The position numbers and the translations under genes were made by a program. From CAZEDU01 sp964511185 (GTDB lineage: Bacteria > Myxococcota > Myxococcia > Myxococcales > Myxococcaceae): a stretch of 24,585 bases of DNA. Below, one piece after another: positions 6,699 through 15,025 of this stretch; within the stretch, counting starts at the first letter, position 1, and the number at the start of each line of letters is the position of its first letter. Where the stretch lies: NCBI GenBank assembly GCA_964511185.1, contig CAZEDU010000076.1, positions 1 through 24,585 of the forward strand, given 5' to 3'. The notes under the pieces are model-generated. The model saw only the letters and a list, made by a program, of their open reading frames with translations. It made no database searches and was not told where the DNA came from.

Positions 6699-7985
6699 CT
6701 ACGCGATGCCGGGCTCCGCCTGGCGGAGCAGCGCCACCAACGTCCGGCTCTCGGCCGCGCTCAGGCCCAGCTTGCGCGTGGCCACCGTGGTGCTCGCGCC
6801 CGACCGGAGGAGCCCGTGCAACGCGGCCAGGTGCAGCATGCGGTCCGCGTTCACCAGCCCGCCCGAGGACACCTTGCCGGTCCACGCGCGGTTCGGGTCG
6901 CTGGCGACCTGCAGGAGCTTGTGCAGCACCGCGGGCTTCATCGTCGGCGACAGGAGGAGGCACTTGGCGGCGAGCGCGGCCACCTGAGGCGCCGCCTGCG
7001 AGGTGCCGGTCTGCTCGCGGAACCCGCCGCGCGGGAAGCTCGAGAACACGTCGGTGCCTCGCGTCGCCACCGTGGCGCCCTTGCCGTAGTTCGACGTCTT
7101 GCCCACCGTGCCGTCCGCCCTCGCGTTCGACACCACCACCATGTTGGGAATCGAGTTGGCGGACAGGTACTTGTCGGGCGAGTAGGTGCCGCTGCCCATC
7201 TGCGCGCTGCGGTTGCCCGCGCTCTTGACGAACAGCACGTTGGGGTTCTCGCGAATGACCTTCTTGAGCTCGTTGAGGCCGTTGACGGTGTCGATCTCGC
7301 CGCTCAGGTTGATCACCCGCACGCCCGCCTTGATCGCGTACTTGATCGACTCGACGTAGCGCTGCTCCGAGTCGTCGTACGCGCGCAGCGGCATCAGCTG
7401 CAGCCGCTGCGAGCCCTGCACCGCCAGCCCCGCCACGTGCGTGCCGTGCTCGAGGAACAGCTTCGAGGCCGCCGAGTACTTGTTGGGCTGGCTCAGGAAG
7501 ACGGGCGTCTGCACGTCGTCGATGTACCCGTTGCGGTCGTCGTCCTTGCCGTTGCCGGCGATCTCCTTGGTGTTCTTCCAGGTCTTCCCCTGGAGCACCG
7601 GGTGGGTGAGGTCGAAGTTGCCTTCGATGACCCCCACCGTCGCCACCGCCGAGCCGCGGCCGACCTTCTTGCTCAAGGCCTCGAACAGCTCGTCGCTCTC
7701 GGCCACGTTGCGGCGAATCGCTTCCGCCGCGGTGGTCGACCCGTTCGGCGAGATGCCCGGAATCGCCACCGGGTACCCGCGCGCCGCCAACGCCAGCCCC
7801 AGCCCGCGCTTGGCGCCGGACTCGAAGCCGACATCCGACAGGTAGAGCTTGAGCAGCTCGCGGTCGTCCGCCCCCACCTTCGCCGGTAGCTTGGACGTCG
7901 CCGGTCGCAACAGCTGCGACCATTCCTGTTGCGTCACCTTCTTGTCCGCCGTGACCTGCTTCACAAGCTCTCGAATCGTCGCCAT
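6699..7985 (-). CDS. subtilisin-family (S8) serine protease with atypical Glu in the triad
   Basis: The 428-residue product starts at ATG 7985, fixed by GAGGAG five bases upstream. The peptidase S8 fold covers about residues 110-400. The catalytic His is H180 in EHGTHVAG, the oxyanion Asn is N258 in KSAGN, and the nucleophile is S329 in GTSQAAP. Where the family has VIDxG, this protein has VGVIEGNFDLTHP, so the catalytic Asp is replaced by Glu 121. An acidic insert NGKDDDRNGYIDD (145-157) is typical of bacterial subtilases and probably binds Ca2+. There is no signal peptide. The first 100 residues are a helical prodomain-like or targeting region that I do not recognise. Without a Sec signal it is cytoplasmic or leaves by another route. 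It converges on the orphan needle-like gene with a nine-base gap. Confidence 0.85.
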   Translation of the reverse strand: MATIRELVKQVTADKKVTQQEWSQLLRPATSKLPAKVGADDRELLKLYLSDVGFESGAKRGLGLALAARGYPVAIPGISPNGSTTAAEAIRRNVAESDELFEALSKKVGRGSAVATVGVIEGNFDLTHPVLQGKTWKNTKEIAGNGKDDDRNGYIDDVQTPVFLSQPNKYSAASKLFLEHGTHVAGLAVQGSQRLQLMPLRAYDDSEQRYVESIKYAIKAGVRVINLSGEIDTVNGLNELKKVIRENPNVLFVKSAGNRSAQMGSGTYSPDKYLSANSIPNMVVVSNARADGTVGKTSNYGKGATVATRGTDVFSSFPRGGFREQTGTSQAAPQVAALAAKCLLLSPTMKPAVLHKLLQVASDPNRAWTGKVSSGGLVNADRMLHLAALHGLLRSGASTTVATRKLGLSAAESRTLVALLRQAEPGIA

Positions 7986-8155
7986 GTGTTCTCCTCGCGG
8001 AGACATTCTCGGCAGGCGAAGGCACGTGTTTCGGTCTTGTTTGTAAAAATCGCTTACTGTCCGGATGGCCTTCCACCCACCGGCGGACAATTGGGCCGTA
8101 CTGTCGAGCGAAGTACGCTTGGGCTCCGTCTAAGCCATAGCGGAAGAGTTCAGCG
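7986..8155. promoter_or_regulatory. 170-bp divergent promoter region, protease / PilZ operon
   Basis: The region holds the protease ribosome binding site (CTCCTC on the plus strand, 7991-7996), an AT-rich stretch around 8035-8055, and a 5-bp inverted repeat GTACT/AGTAC at 8098-8102 and 8112-8116 with a 9-base loop. GGAAGAG at 8142-8148 is a fair ribosome binding site for the TTG at 8156. No -10/-35 or -12/-24 pair is convincing. Confidence 0.35.
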
Positions 8156-8836
8156 TTGCCACCACTCAAACAGGTCCTTCTCCTCGACTCGGGCGCCGCG
8201 CGCGAGGGCATGCTGCGCAGCGCGTTGGCCAAGGACATCGAGCTCACCCGCGTGGCCAGCACCCACGAAGCGGTGCAGCTCGCCTCGACCCGCCGCTTCG
8301 ACCTGCTCATCGCCGAGCAGGGGCTGGTGAGCGGCGACTTCCTCGAGCAGTTCGAGACCCAGGCCCCGGGCACGTTGCGCCTGCTGTTGGTCCAGGACCC
8401 TGAAGCCTTGGTCGCGGGGGACGACCTGTCCGCCGACAACTCCATCGCGCTGGTGTCGGTGGAGGGCGACGACTGGCTGAACCAGGTGCGGACGCTGCTC
8501 TACCCGCGCCAGATGGAGCGGCAGCGGCTGTCGGGCCGGCTCGAGCTGGAGGTGCACTGGGTGGGAGGGGACTTGCCCCTGGTCACCCAGGTCATCGACA
8601 TCTCCAACCGCGGGTTGTCGTTCGACCTGACGCTCGACGACGACTTGGAGCCGGTGCTGCCGGGCACGCAGCTCAAGCGCATCCTGATCCGCCGAGGCTC
8701 CACGGTGGTCGGCCAGTACGCCGGCGTCGTGCGCCACGTCGAGCGCCACGCGCTCGAGCGGGTCAACCGCCACGGCGGCAAGACCTACTCGCTGACCACC
8801 GGCCCCGGCTACCGCGTCGGTGTTGAGTTCACCTAG
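8156..8836 (+). CDS. pseudo-receiver plus PilZ domain protein (c-di-GMP binding candidate)
   Basis: This 226-residue protein probably starts at TTG 8156, seven bases after GGAAGAG. Residues 5-115 follow the receiver pattern (VLLLDSG, then FDLLIAEQGLVSG), but the phosphoacceptor position is Glu 54 rather than Asp, and the acidic pair is reduced to one residue. It should therefore not accept phosphate in the usual way. Residues about 120-226 are a PilZ domain with both c-di-GMP binding motifs: R124xxxR128 (RLSGR) and D148-I-S-N-R-G153. PilZ domains bind c-di-GMP and pass the signal on by contact. It is the first gene of a four-gene plus-strand run that ends with an HD-GYP protein. The gap to the next gene is 15 bases. 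Confidence 0.82.
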   Translation: MPPLKQVLLLDSGAAREGMLRSALAKDIELTRVASTHEAVQLASTRRFDLLIAEQGLVSGDFLEQFETQAPGTLRLLLVQDPEALVAGDDLSADNSIALVSVEGDDWLNQVRTLLYPRQMERQRLSGRLELEVHWVGGDLPLVTQVIDISNRGLSFDLTLDDDLEPVLPGTQLKRILIRRGSTVVGQYAGVVRHVERHALERVNRHGGKTYSLTTGPGYRVGVEFT

Positions 8837-8851
8837 CGGCCGGTCCGCGAG

Positions 8852-10524
8852 GTGGAGCCGCCCTCCGAGGCGCTGCTCGACCTGACCCGCCGCGCGATGG
8901 CCCTCCGCGTCGGCCTGGCCCAGGTCGGCATCTCGGTGGCCCGCGCGGACGACCCGGCGACCGCGCACCTGTTTCGGGAGGGCCGCGTCAACGCCGCCCA
9001 GGGCACGCTCACGCTCTTCGGCGCGCTCCCCGACGNNNNNNNNNNGTGCTGCGCGGCACCTTCGACCTGGGCGGCACCAACTACTCGTTCTTGAGCTCGT
9101 TGCGCGCCATCGAGCCGACCGCCGTGCACCTGACCTTCCCGCGCGCGGTGCAGACCTCACGCCGGCGCGCGTCGAACCGCTTCCGGCCCCGCGCCAGCCG
9201 CAGCATCTCGATCACCCTCCAGTCCCCTTTCGGGGGAGAGCCCTTCACCACCGACGTGCTCGACATCAACGCGTGGGGCGTCTCGTTCCCGCTCGACTAC
9301 CGGCGCCAGGTGCTCCCGGTCGGCACGGTCATCCACAAGATGACCTTGCGCTTCGCGGGCGGCTCCGAGGTCAAGGTCGAAGGCCGCGTCCGCAACCTGG
9401 TGCCCTTCGCGACCAACCCGGACGGCGCGACCACGACCTACAAATGCGGCGTGCAGCTCACCGCGCTGTCCTTGCAGGAGCGCGTCCGCATCGCCGACGC
9501 CATCCTCCACATGGGCAGCCCGGGCGTCGAGTCGGCCTCGGGCCTGTCGTTCGACGCGATCTGGGGCGTGCTGCAGTCGACCGGCTTTCTGTACCCCGAG
9601 AAGCTCGAGAAGCTCACGCCGGTCTTGCCGGAGATCCGCAACACCATCTCGGCCCTGCTCGAGAAGGACCACCACCTGTTCAAGACGGTGGTCTTCAAGC
9701 GCGGCGAGCAGATTCAAGGCCACCTGTCCGCGGCGCGCATCTACCGGCGGACGTGGGTGGTGCAGCACCTGGCCGCGATGAAGGGCGGCAAGGCGCTCTT
9801 CGCCGCCCGGCTCATGAACCTGGGGCTCTCGGAGTACTTGGAGCAGATCCCCGAAATGGAGTGGCTGAAGATCTTCTTCCGCCCCAACAACAAGTGGCCG
9901 GCCCGCGTGTTCGGCACCTTCGCCAAGCGCGTGGGCGAGCCCACGTTCTCGGACTTGAGGACGTTCGACTACTGGTCGGCGCCCACCGCGGAGAAGGGGC
10001 GGGCGGGCGCGGGCGTCGAGGTGCGCGACGCGGTCACCGACGACTTCGCCGCGGTCGAGGCCCACTTCGTCGAGCGCAACCAGACGGTGCTCCTGCGCGC
10101 CAACGACCTCACCCGCAGCCGCATCCCTTTGCTCGAGCTGCGCATGCTCTACGAGGAAGTGGGGCTCCACCGCGGCCGCCATGTCCTCGTCGCCGAGCGC
10201 GCGGGGAAGGGGGTCGGCTTCGCGCTCCTCGAGGTCGCGCCGCTGGGGCTCAACTTGAGCGAGCTGACCAACACCTTCACCCTACACCTCGACCAGCCCG
10301 ACCCGGACGCGCGCGCGGCGCTGATCGAGGCCGCGCGCGCCTTCTACGGGAAGCTGGGGCGCCCGGTCTGCTTCGCGCTCGACGACGGCTCGGGGGCGCA
10401 GGCGTTGAGCGATGCAGGTTTCAAGACGACCAAGCAGTACACCTGTTGGACGTGGCACCGCTCGCTGCTGCGCCGTTATTACGAGTACGTGTTTCGGCTC
10501 TACGGCCGAGAGAGAACCAGCTGA
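8852..10524 (+). CDS. PilZ domain fused to GNAT/FemAB-like acyltransferase region; gene broken by assembly gap
   Basis: The gene probably starts at GTG 8852. Reading is interrupted by ten Ns (9036-9045), and the frames on the two sides differ, so the true gap length is not ten. I treat both sides as one gene because the upstream part has a YcgR-like N-terminal region (TLTLFGAL) and the downstream part begins VLRGTFDLGGTNY, its natural continuation. A PilZ domain follows with RASNR (RxxxR) and DINAWG, where Asn replaces the usual Ser of the second motif. The last about 330 residues look like one or two GNAT-type acyltransferase folds (GHLSAARIYRRTWVVQHLA; RHVLVAERAGKGVGFALLE). The substrate is unknown. 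Its stop overlaps the start of the methyltransferase (TGATG), so the two are probably co-translated. Confidence 0.72.
9036..9045. other. assembly gap (10 N)
   Basis: This is a run of ten Ns inside the PilZ-acyltransferase gene. The frame changes across it, so ten is a placeholder and an unknown number of bases is missing. Confidence 0.97.
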
Positions 10525-11333
10525 TGGGCAAGGCGACCCGCTCGAGCTACCTGATGGAGAACGAGGCGGAAGCCGAGCGCCTCGAGGCGAAGACCGACGC
10601 GGCCTTGGCCAGGCGGCAGCTCCAGCGCGTCGGGCTGCGAAAGGGCATGCGCGCCCTCGACGCCGGCGCCGCCACCGGCGCGGTGGCCCGGGAGATGGCC
10701 CGCATCGTCGGGCCCACCGGCAGCGCGACCGCCCTCGATCTGTCGCGCGAGCGCTTGGCCTACGGCAAGGGGCTCGCCCGCCGGGGGCAGAAGCACCTCG
10801 GGTTCGTCGCCGGGAACTTGCTGCGCGTCCCCTTCGCGGATCATTCGTTCGACTTCGCGTGGGCGCGGTTCGTCTTCGAATACCTCGATCGGCCGGACGA
10901 CGTCTTGTCCGAGCTGATCCGCGTGACGCGCCCGGGCGGGAAGGTCGTCATCGCCGAGATTGACGGCCACGCGCTGTTTCATCACCCGCTCCCGCCGCGC
11001 CTCGAGAAGGACCTGTCGGAGCTGATGACCGGCTTGAAAGGCCGGTTCGATCCGTACGCTGGGCGCAAGCTGTTTCACCGGTTCGTGCGGGCGGGCCTGG
11101 GGCACATCCAGGTACACGTCCAGCCCTATCACCTACACGCGGGGCGCGCGGGACCGGTCGCGCTGCACGACTGGACCATGAAGCTTCGCGGCATCGCGGC
11201 GATCGGGGCTAAAGTGTTGGGCACCCGCCGCTACCAACGATTCGCCTCCGACTTCATCGCGTTCCTCAAGGCACCCGACACGTTCACGTACAGCGTGATC
11301 GTGATCGTCGAAGGTCGAAAGCCCAAAGCGTAG
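10524..11333 (+). CDS. class I SAM-dependent methyltransferase (type 11, UbiE-like)
   Basis: The start at ATG 10524 overlaps the previous stop by one base and gives 269 residues. Motif I is LDAGAATGAVA (about residues 45-55), followed by an acidic motif II (TALDLSRERL), then GNLLRVPFADHSFDFAWARFVFEYL, and VTRPGGKVVIAEID, the classic small-molecule methyltransferase post-motif pattern. The substrate is not visible; UbiE-like enzymes act on quinones, lipids or other small molecules. Its place between a PilZ-acyltransferase fusion and a c-di-GMP sensor kinase suggests that it modifies the product of the acyltransferase or an envelope component, but this is inference only. The gap to the next gene is 18 bases. 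Confidence 0.82.
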   Translation: MGKATRSSYLMENEAEAERLEAKTDAALARRQLQRVGLRKGMRALDAGAATGAVAREMARIVGPTGSATALDLSRERLAYGKGLARRGQKHLGFVAGNLLRVPFADHSFDFAWARFVFEYLDRPDDVLSELIRVTRPGGKVVIAEIDGHALFHHPLPPRLEKDLSELMTGLKGRFDPYAGRKLFHRFVRAGLGHIQVHVQPYHLHAGRAGPVALHDWTMKLRGIAAIGAKVLGTRRYQRFASDFIAFLKAPDTFTYSVIVIVEGRKPKA

Positions 11334-11340
11334 CGGCGAC

Positions 11341-11350
11341 AAGGGGGAAG
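11341..11350 (+). promoter_or_regulatory. ribosome binding site of the hybrid kinase gene
   Basis: The purine run AAGGGGGAAG lies just before the ATG at 11352 and supports that start. Confidence 0.6.
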
Positions 11351-11351
11351 C

Positions 11352-14282
11352 ATGGGAGACGCCGAGCTGTCGTGTCGACCGTTGAAGTCGATGATTCTCC
11401 AGTTCCGACGTGATCACGGCGCCGAACGCCTCACCGAAGCCCTCCAGCGCGCGCAGCTCCCACCGCACCTCACGCTGGAGTTCCTCGAAGACCCGAACAA
11501 CTGGACGTCGTTCGAGCACGCCCAACGTGTGCTCGACGTGCTCACCGAAGCTTCGGGCTCGAGCGACTTTCCGCGCCGCGCGGGAATGATCACCGCGTCG
11601 AAGGACGTGCTCGGCTTCACCTACAGCCTCCTCAAGGCGTTCGGGAACCCGAGGCTCTGCTACCGGAAGACGCTGGAGATCTCCGAGCTGTACAACAAGG
11701 TCGGCGCGTTCTCGATCGGCACGGAGTCGCCCAGCCGAATCACCTTCAGCTACGCCTCGAAGGTCCGCGAGCCCAACCGCAACTTCTGCGAGTTCCGCAT
11801 CGGGCAATTCCAGTCGTTCCCCACCATCTGGGGGCTCAAGCCGGCCAGGGCGGTGGAGCACCGGTGCGGGGCGCTCGGGCACGAGCGCTGCGAGTACGAG
11901 TTCTCTTGGGACCAGCGGCCGACGCGCGTGTTCTGGGCGGCGGGCCTGCTCGGCGGCGCCGCCCTGGGCTCCGTCGCGCCGTGGGCGCTCGACACCCCGG
12001 TCAGCCCCTGGGCCCTCGCCAGCACCGCCGGGCTGGTGGGCACTCTGCTCGGGACCATCGCGGACGATCGGCGCCAGCTGCGGCAGCAGCGGCAGCTGCT
12101 CGCGGAGCAGAACGAAGACGTGCTGCGGTCGATGAAGGACCTGCAGGAGCGCTTCGAAGAGGTCCGCAAGCTCAACGAGACCCTCGAAGAGAAGGTCCAC
12201 GCCCGCACCCGCGACCTCCAGAAGGCCTCCGAGGACCTGCAGATCTCGCTCGCGCGCCAGATGGAGCTCGACCGCGCGAAGACCCAGTTCTTCACCAACA
12301 TCTCGCACGAGCTGCGCACGCCGCTCACCCTCATCCTCGCGCCGCTCGAGACGCTGATGGCGAGCGGACACGCGGCGAAGAGCTGGCCGGAAGTCGAGAC
12401 GATGTACCGAAACGGTCTTCGCCTCTTGAAGCACATCAACTCGCTGCTCGACATCTCGCGCCTCGACGCGCACCGCGAGCGCCTCAAGCTCGAGCCCACC
12501 GACGTGCCCGAGATGCTCCGCTCGCTGGTCGACGCCTCGCGCGGGCTCGCCACCAAGAAGGGCATCGCGCTCGAGTTCCGCGAGGGGCCGAAGGTCGACC
12601 CGTTCCCCATCGACCGCGACAAGGTGGAGAAGATCTTCCTCAACCTGCTCTCGAACGCGCTCCACTACACGCCGGCCGGCACCGACCGCGTCGCCCGCGT
12701 CGAGGTGCGCTACCAGGTCGACCGCCAGAAGTTCAGCTTCCGCGTCGAAGACACGGGCATCGGCATCCCGGGGGATCAGATCGAGAAGATCTTCGACCGC
12801 TTCCACCGCGTCGACAACAAGCTCAACGGCGGCTACGGCGGCACCGGCATCGGCCTCGCGTTGGTGCGCGAGCTCGCCGAGTTCCACATGGGCCGCGTCT
12901 CGGTGACCAGCAGCTTGGGCCGCGGCTCCACCTTCGCGATCGAGCTGCCGATGCGCGCCGACGCGTACCCGGTCGAGCGCATCGACCGCCGCCAGGAGCA
13001 GCTCGACGTCCCCACCGACCGCCGCAACCCGGAGGAGCTCAAGAAGCTGCGCGAGCTGGTGAAGGACCCGTCCACGCTCGCGCTCGCCGAGCTCAGCACC
13101 GCCGACGTCGAGACGCCGACCGAGCCGCTCGACCCGAACCGCCCGCTCGTGCTCGTGGTCGACGACAACCACGACATGCTCAACTACATCGGCCGCGTGC
13201 TCGCCGCCGAGTACCGCGTCTCGCTCGCGCAAGACGGCGAAGAGGCCTTCCGCCGCGCGATCCAGGAGAACCCGGCGCTCATCGTCTCCGACATGATGAT
13301 GCCGCGCCGCAACGGCCAGGAGCTCTTGCAGGACCTGCGCAGCGAGCCGCGCACCCGCCACATCCCGGTCATCTTCCTCACCGCCAAGGCGGACCTCGAG
13401 GCGAAGATCCACGGCCTCGAGCACGGCGCCGACGACTACCTGACCAAGCCGTTCCACTTCCAGGAGCTGCGCGCACGCATCCGCTCGCTGCTCAACCAGC
13501 GCCGCCTCGAGCGCGAGCTGAAGGAGAAGAACGAGTCGCTGGAGAAGATCAACCTGGACCTCGTCCTCTCGAAGAAGGACGTCTTCCTCCAGACCATCGA
13601 CGCGTTCGCCTTCGCCATCGAAGCGAAGGACCCGTACACCCACGGCCACTCCCGCCGCGTCTCGATGCTCTCCGAGAGCATCGCCCGGCAGCTCAAGCTC
13701 TCCGAAGCCGAGGTCGAGCGCACCCGCATCGCGGCCATCCTCCACGACGTCGGCAAGATCGGCATGCCCGAGTCGGTGCTCGCCAAGCCCGGCAAGCTGA
13801 CGCCCGAGGAGATCAAAGTCATCAAGCTCCACCCGGTCTTGGGCTACCGCATCCTGGAGAACGTCAAGGAGCTGGCGCCGATCAACCAGTGCATCCTCTT
13901 GCACCACGAGCGCTACGACGGCCGCGGCTACCCGGAAGGGAAGCAGGCCATCGACATCCCGCTGCCCTCGCGCGTCATCGCGGTGGCCGACACCTACGAC
14001 GCGATGACCAGCAACCGCTGCTACCGCAAGGGGCTGTCGCACAGCGTGGCGGTGGAAGAGATCATCCGCTGCGACGGCAAGCAGTTCGACCCGGACTGCG
14101 TGCGCGCCTTCCTGCAGCTGTACCAGGACAGGCCGCCCGCCTTCCCCGAGTTCCCCTCGGCGCTGCGCGAGTTCACCGAGATGCTCCGGCAGCAGGCGCT
14201 CAACGCCGGCGAGGTCCCGGTCTCGCACGAAGGGCACCAGCACGAAGGCCACGTGCACCTGGTGGAGAAGGCGAAGAGCTAA
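11352..14282 (+). CDS. hybrid sensor histidine kinase - receiver - HD-GYP (c-di-GMP phosphodiesterase) protein
   Basis: The 976-residue chain contains, in order: an N-terminal sensory domain (about 1-190) ending in a Cys motif (HRCGALGHERCEYEFSW) reminiscent of V4R-type small-molecule domains; two membrane helices (about 196-237); a coiled coil; a HisKA domain with H319 in NISHELRTPL; a HATPase with NLLSNALHYTP, DTGIGIPG and GGTGIGLAL; a receiver with phosphoacceptor D647 (SDMMMP) and conserved Lys in TKPFHF; and an HD-GYP domain with H798-D799 (HDVGK) and G859-Y860-P861 (DGRGYPEG). All catalytic residues of both enzymes are present. The predicted role is ligand-dependent autophosphorylation, phosphotransfer to the internal receiver, and control of c-di-GMP hydrolysis. 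It is the last gene of the 8156-14282 run, and its stop overlaps that of the convergent PilZ gene. Confidence 0.92.
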   Translation: MGDAELSCRPLKSMILQFRRDHGAERLTEALQRAQLPPHLTLEFLEDPNNWTSFEHAQRVLDVLTEASGSSDFPRRAGMITASKDVLGFTYSLLKAFGNPRLCYRKTLEISELYNKVGAFSIGTESPSRITFSYASKVREPNRNFCEFRIGQFQSFPTIWGLKPARAVEHRCGALGHERCEYEFSWDQRPTRVFWAAGLLGGAALGSVAPWALDTPVSPWALASTAGLVGTLLGTIADDRRQLRQQRQLLAEQNEDVLRSMKDLQERFEEVRKLNETLEEKVHARTRDLQKASEDLQISLARQMELDRAKTQFFTNISHELRTPLTLILAPLETLMASGHAAKSWPEVETMYRNGLRLLKHINSLLDISRLDAHRERLKLEPTDVPEMLRSLVDASRGLATKKGIALEFREGPKVDPFPIDRDKVEKIFLNLLSNALHYTPAGTDRVARVEVRYQVDRQKFSFRVEDTGIGIPGDQIEKIFDRFHRVDNKLNGGYGGTGIGLALVRELAEFHMGRVSVTSSLGRGSTFAIELPMRADAYPVERIDRRQEQLDVPTDRRNPEELKKLRELVKDPSTLALAELSTADVETPTEPLDPNRPLVLVVDDNHDMLNYIGRVLAAEYRVSLAQDGEEAFRRAIQENPALIVSDMMMPRRNGQELLQDLRSEPRTRHIPVIFLTAKADLEAKIHGLEHGADDYLTKPFHFQELRARIRSLLNQRRLERELKEKNESLEKINLDLVLSKKDVFLQTIDAFAFAIEAKDPYTHGHSRRVSMLSESIARQLKLSEAEVERTRIAAILHDVGKIGMPESVLAKPGKLTPEEIKVIKLHPVLGYRILENVKELAPINQCILLHHERYDGRGYPEGKQAIDIPLPSRVIAVADTYDAMTSNRCYRKGLSHSVAVEEIIRCDGKQFDPDCVRAFLQLYQDRPPAFPEFPSALREFTEMLRQQALNAGEVPVSHEGHQHEGHVHLVEKAKS

Positions 14283-14992
14283 GCGAGGCTCGCCAGGTAC
14301 GCGTCCAGCTTGCGCTGGAACTCGTCGTCGTCGGTCACGAACGCCAGGCCGATGCCGCCCGCGCCGTCGGGTGGGTTGACGACGTGCACCACCCGCGCGG
14401 CGCTCTCGAGCTTGTCGCCGTTGGGCAGGGTGAGGCGGACCTCCACCAGCGTGTCGATCTCCGGCCGCTGCGAGGTCTTCACGAACAGGCCGCCGTTGCT
14501 GATGTTGCTCGCGTGCTCTTGCACGAAGTCGAGCTCGCTCTGGAACTCGACGTCGAGCTGAACCTCGTAGCGCTTGGCGCGCCGCTGCGGCGGCGCGTCA
14601 CTGGGCGGCGGCGGAACGATGATCGCCTTGGATCCGCCGGCGGGCCGCGCCGACGCGATCGCGGTCAGGTGCGCGCGCACCAGCTCGGCCGCCTCCGCCA
14701 GGTCCTTCACGCCGCGCGGCCGCGTCAGCCGCTCGGACCGAAACCGGTCGCGCTGCTCCTTGGTCATCTTCCACAGCTCGGTGAACATCGCCCCTTGCGA
14801 CTCCACCTCGGCCTTCAGGCGGCGAATCAGCGCTTGGGGGAACGGGGTCGCCTCGAGCCGCACCTGGACGTGCGCTTCGGCGGCGGGAAGGCATACCTGC
14901 AGCTCGGTGAGCTCGGCGCTCCCCAGCTTCTCCTGGAGCGTCGCCACCCAGCCGGCGGCCGGCCCGGCGTCGCTGCCGGCCGACCAGGTCAT
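14279..14992 (-). CDS. PilZ domain protein with N-terminal helical region
   Basis: The 237-residue product starts at ATG 14992; two GTG codons directly upstream are alternatives. Residues 1-125 are a charged helical region of unknown fold (TLQEKLGSAELTELQVCL, KMTKEQRDRF). A Pro-rich hinge (IIVPPPPSDAPP) leads to a PilZ domain with R137xxxR141 (RRAKR) and N163-I-S-N-G-G168, the form common in the myxobacterial PilZ subfamily. It probably binds c-di-GMP. It is divergent from the Ser/Thr kinase at 15026 with only 33 bases between the starts, so their promoters must overlap each other or the coding sequences. Its stop overlaps the hybrid kinase stop (CTAA, 14279-14282). Confidence 0.82.
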   Translation of the reverse strand: MTWSAGSDAGPAAGWVATLQEKLGSAELTELQVCLPAAEAHVQVRLEATPFPQALIRRLKAEVESQGAMFTELWKMTKEQRDRFRSERLTRPRGVKDLAEAAELVRAHLTAIASARPAGGSKAIIVPPPPSDAPPQRRAKRYEVQLDVEFQSELDFVQEHASNISNGGLFVKTSQRPEIDTLVEVRLTLPNGDKLESAARVVHVVNPPDGAGGIGLAFVTDDDEFQRKLDAYLASLA

Positions 14993-15025
14993 CACCACGG
15001 TGAACGCGGGTATGCTGCACCTCCG

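Noticed and set aside
6640..8445. Long minus-strand frame overlapping the protease
   Set aside because: The protease frame has the full subtilase motifs; this one is low-complexity Arg/Gly/Ala.
9273..10523. Upstream extension of the methyltransferase frame
   Set aside because: It overlaps the PilZ-acyltransferase gene in another frame with Arg/Pro/Gly-rich composition. Methyltransferase homology begins at 10524.
11133..14258. A stop-free minus-strand frame of more than 1000 codons opposite the hybrid kinase
   Set aside because: The plus strand holds an unbroken, motif-complete kinase. The antisense frame is Val/Glu/Arg/Leu/His-rich with no domain, a usual effect of GC-rich codon bias.
11864..15025. 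Long plus-strand frame leading into the Ser/Thr kinase at 15026
   Set aside because: It overlaps the hybrid kinase in another frame and is Arg/Pro/Ala-rich noise. Only the part after the TTG at 15026 has kinase motifs.
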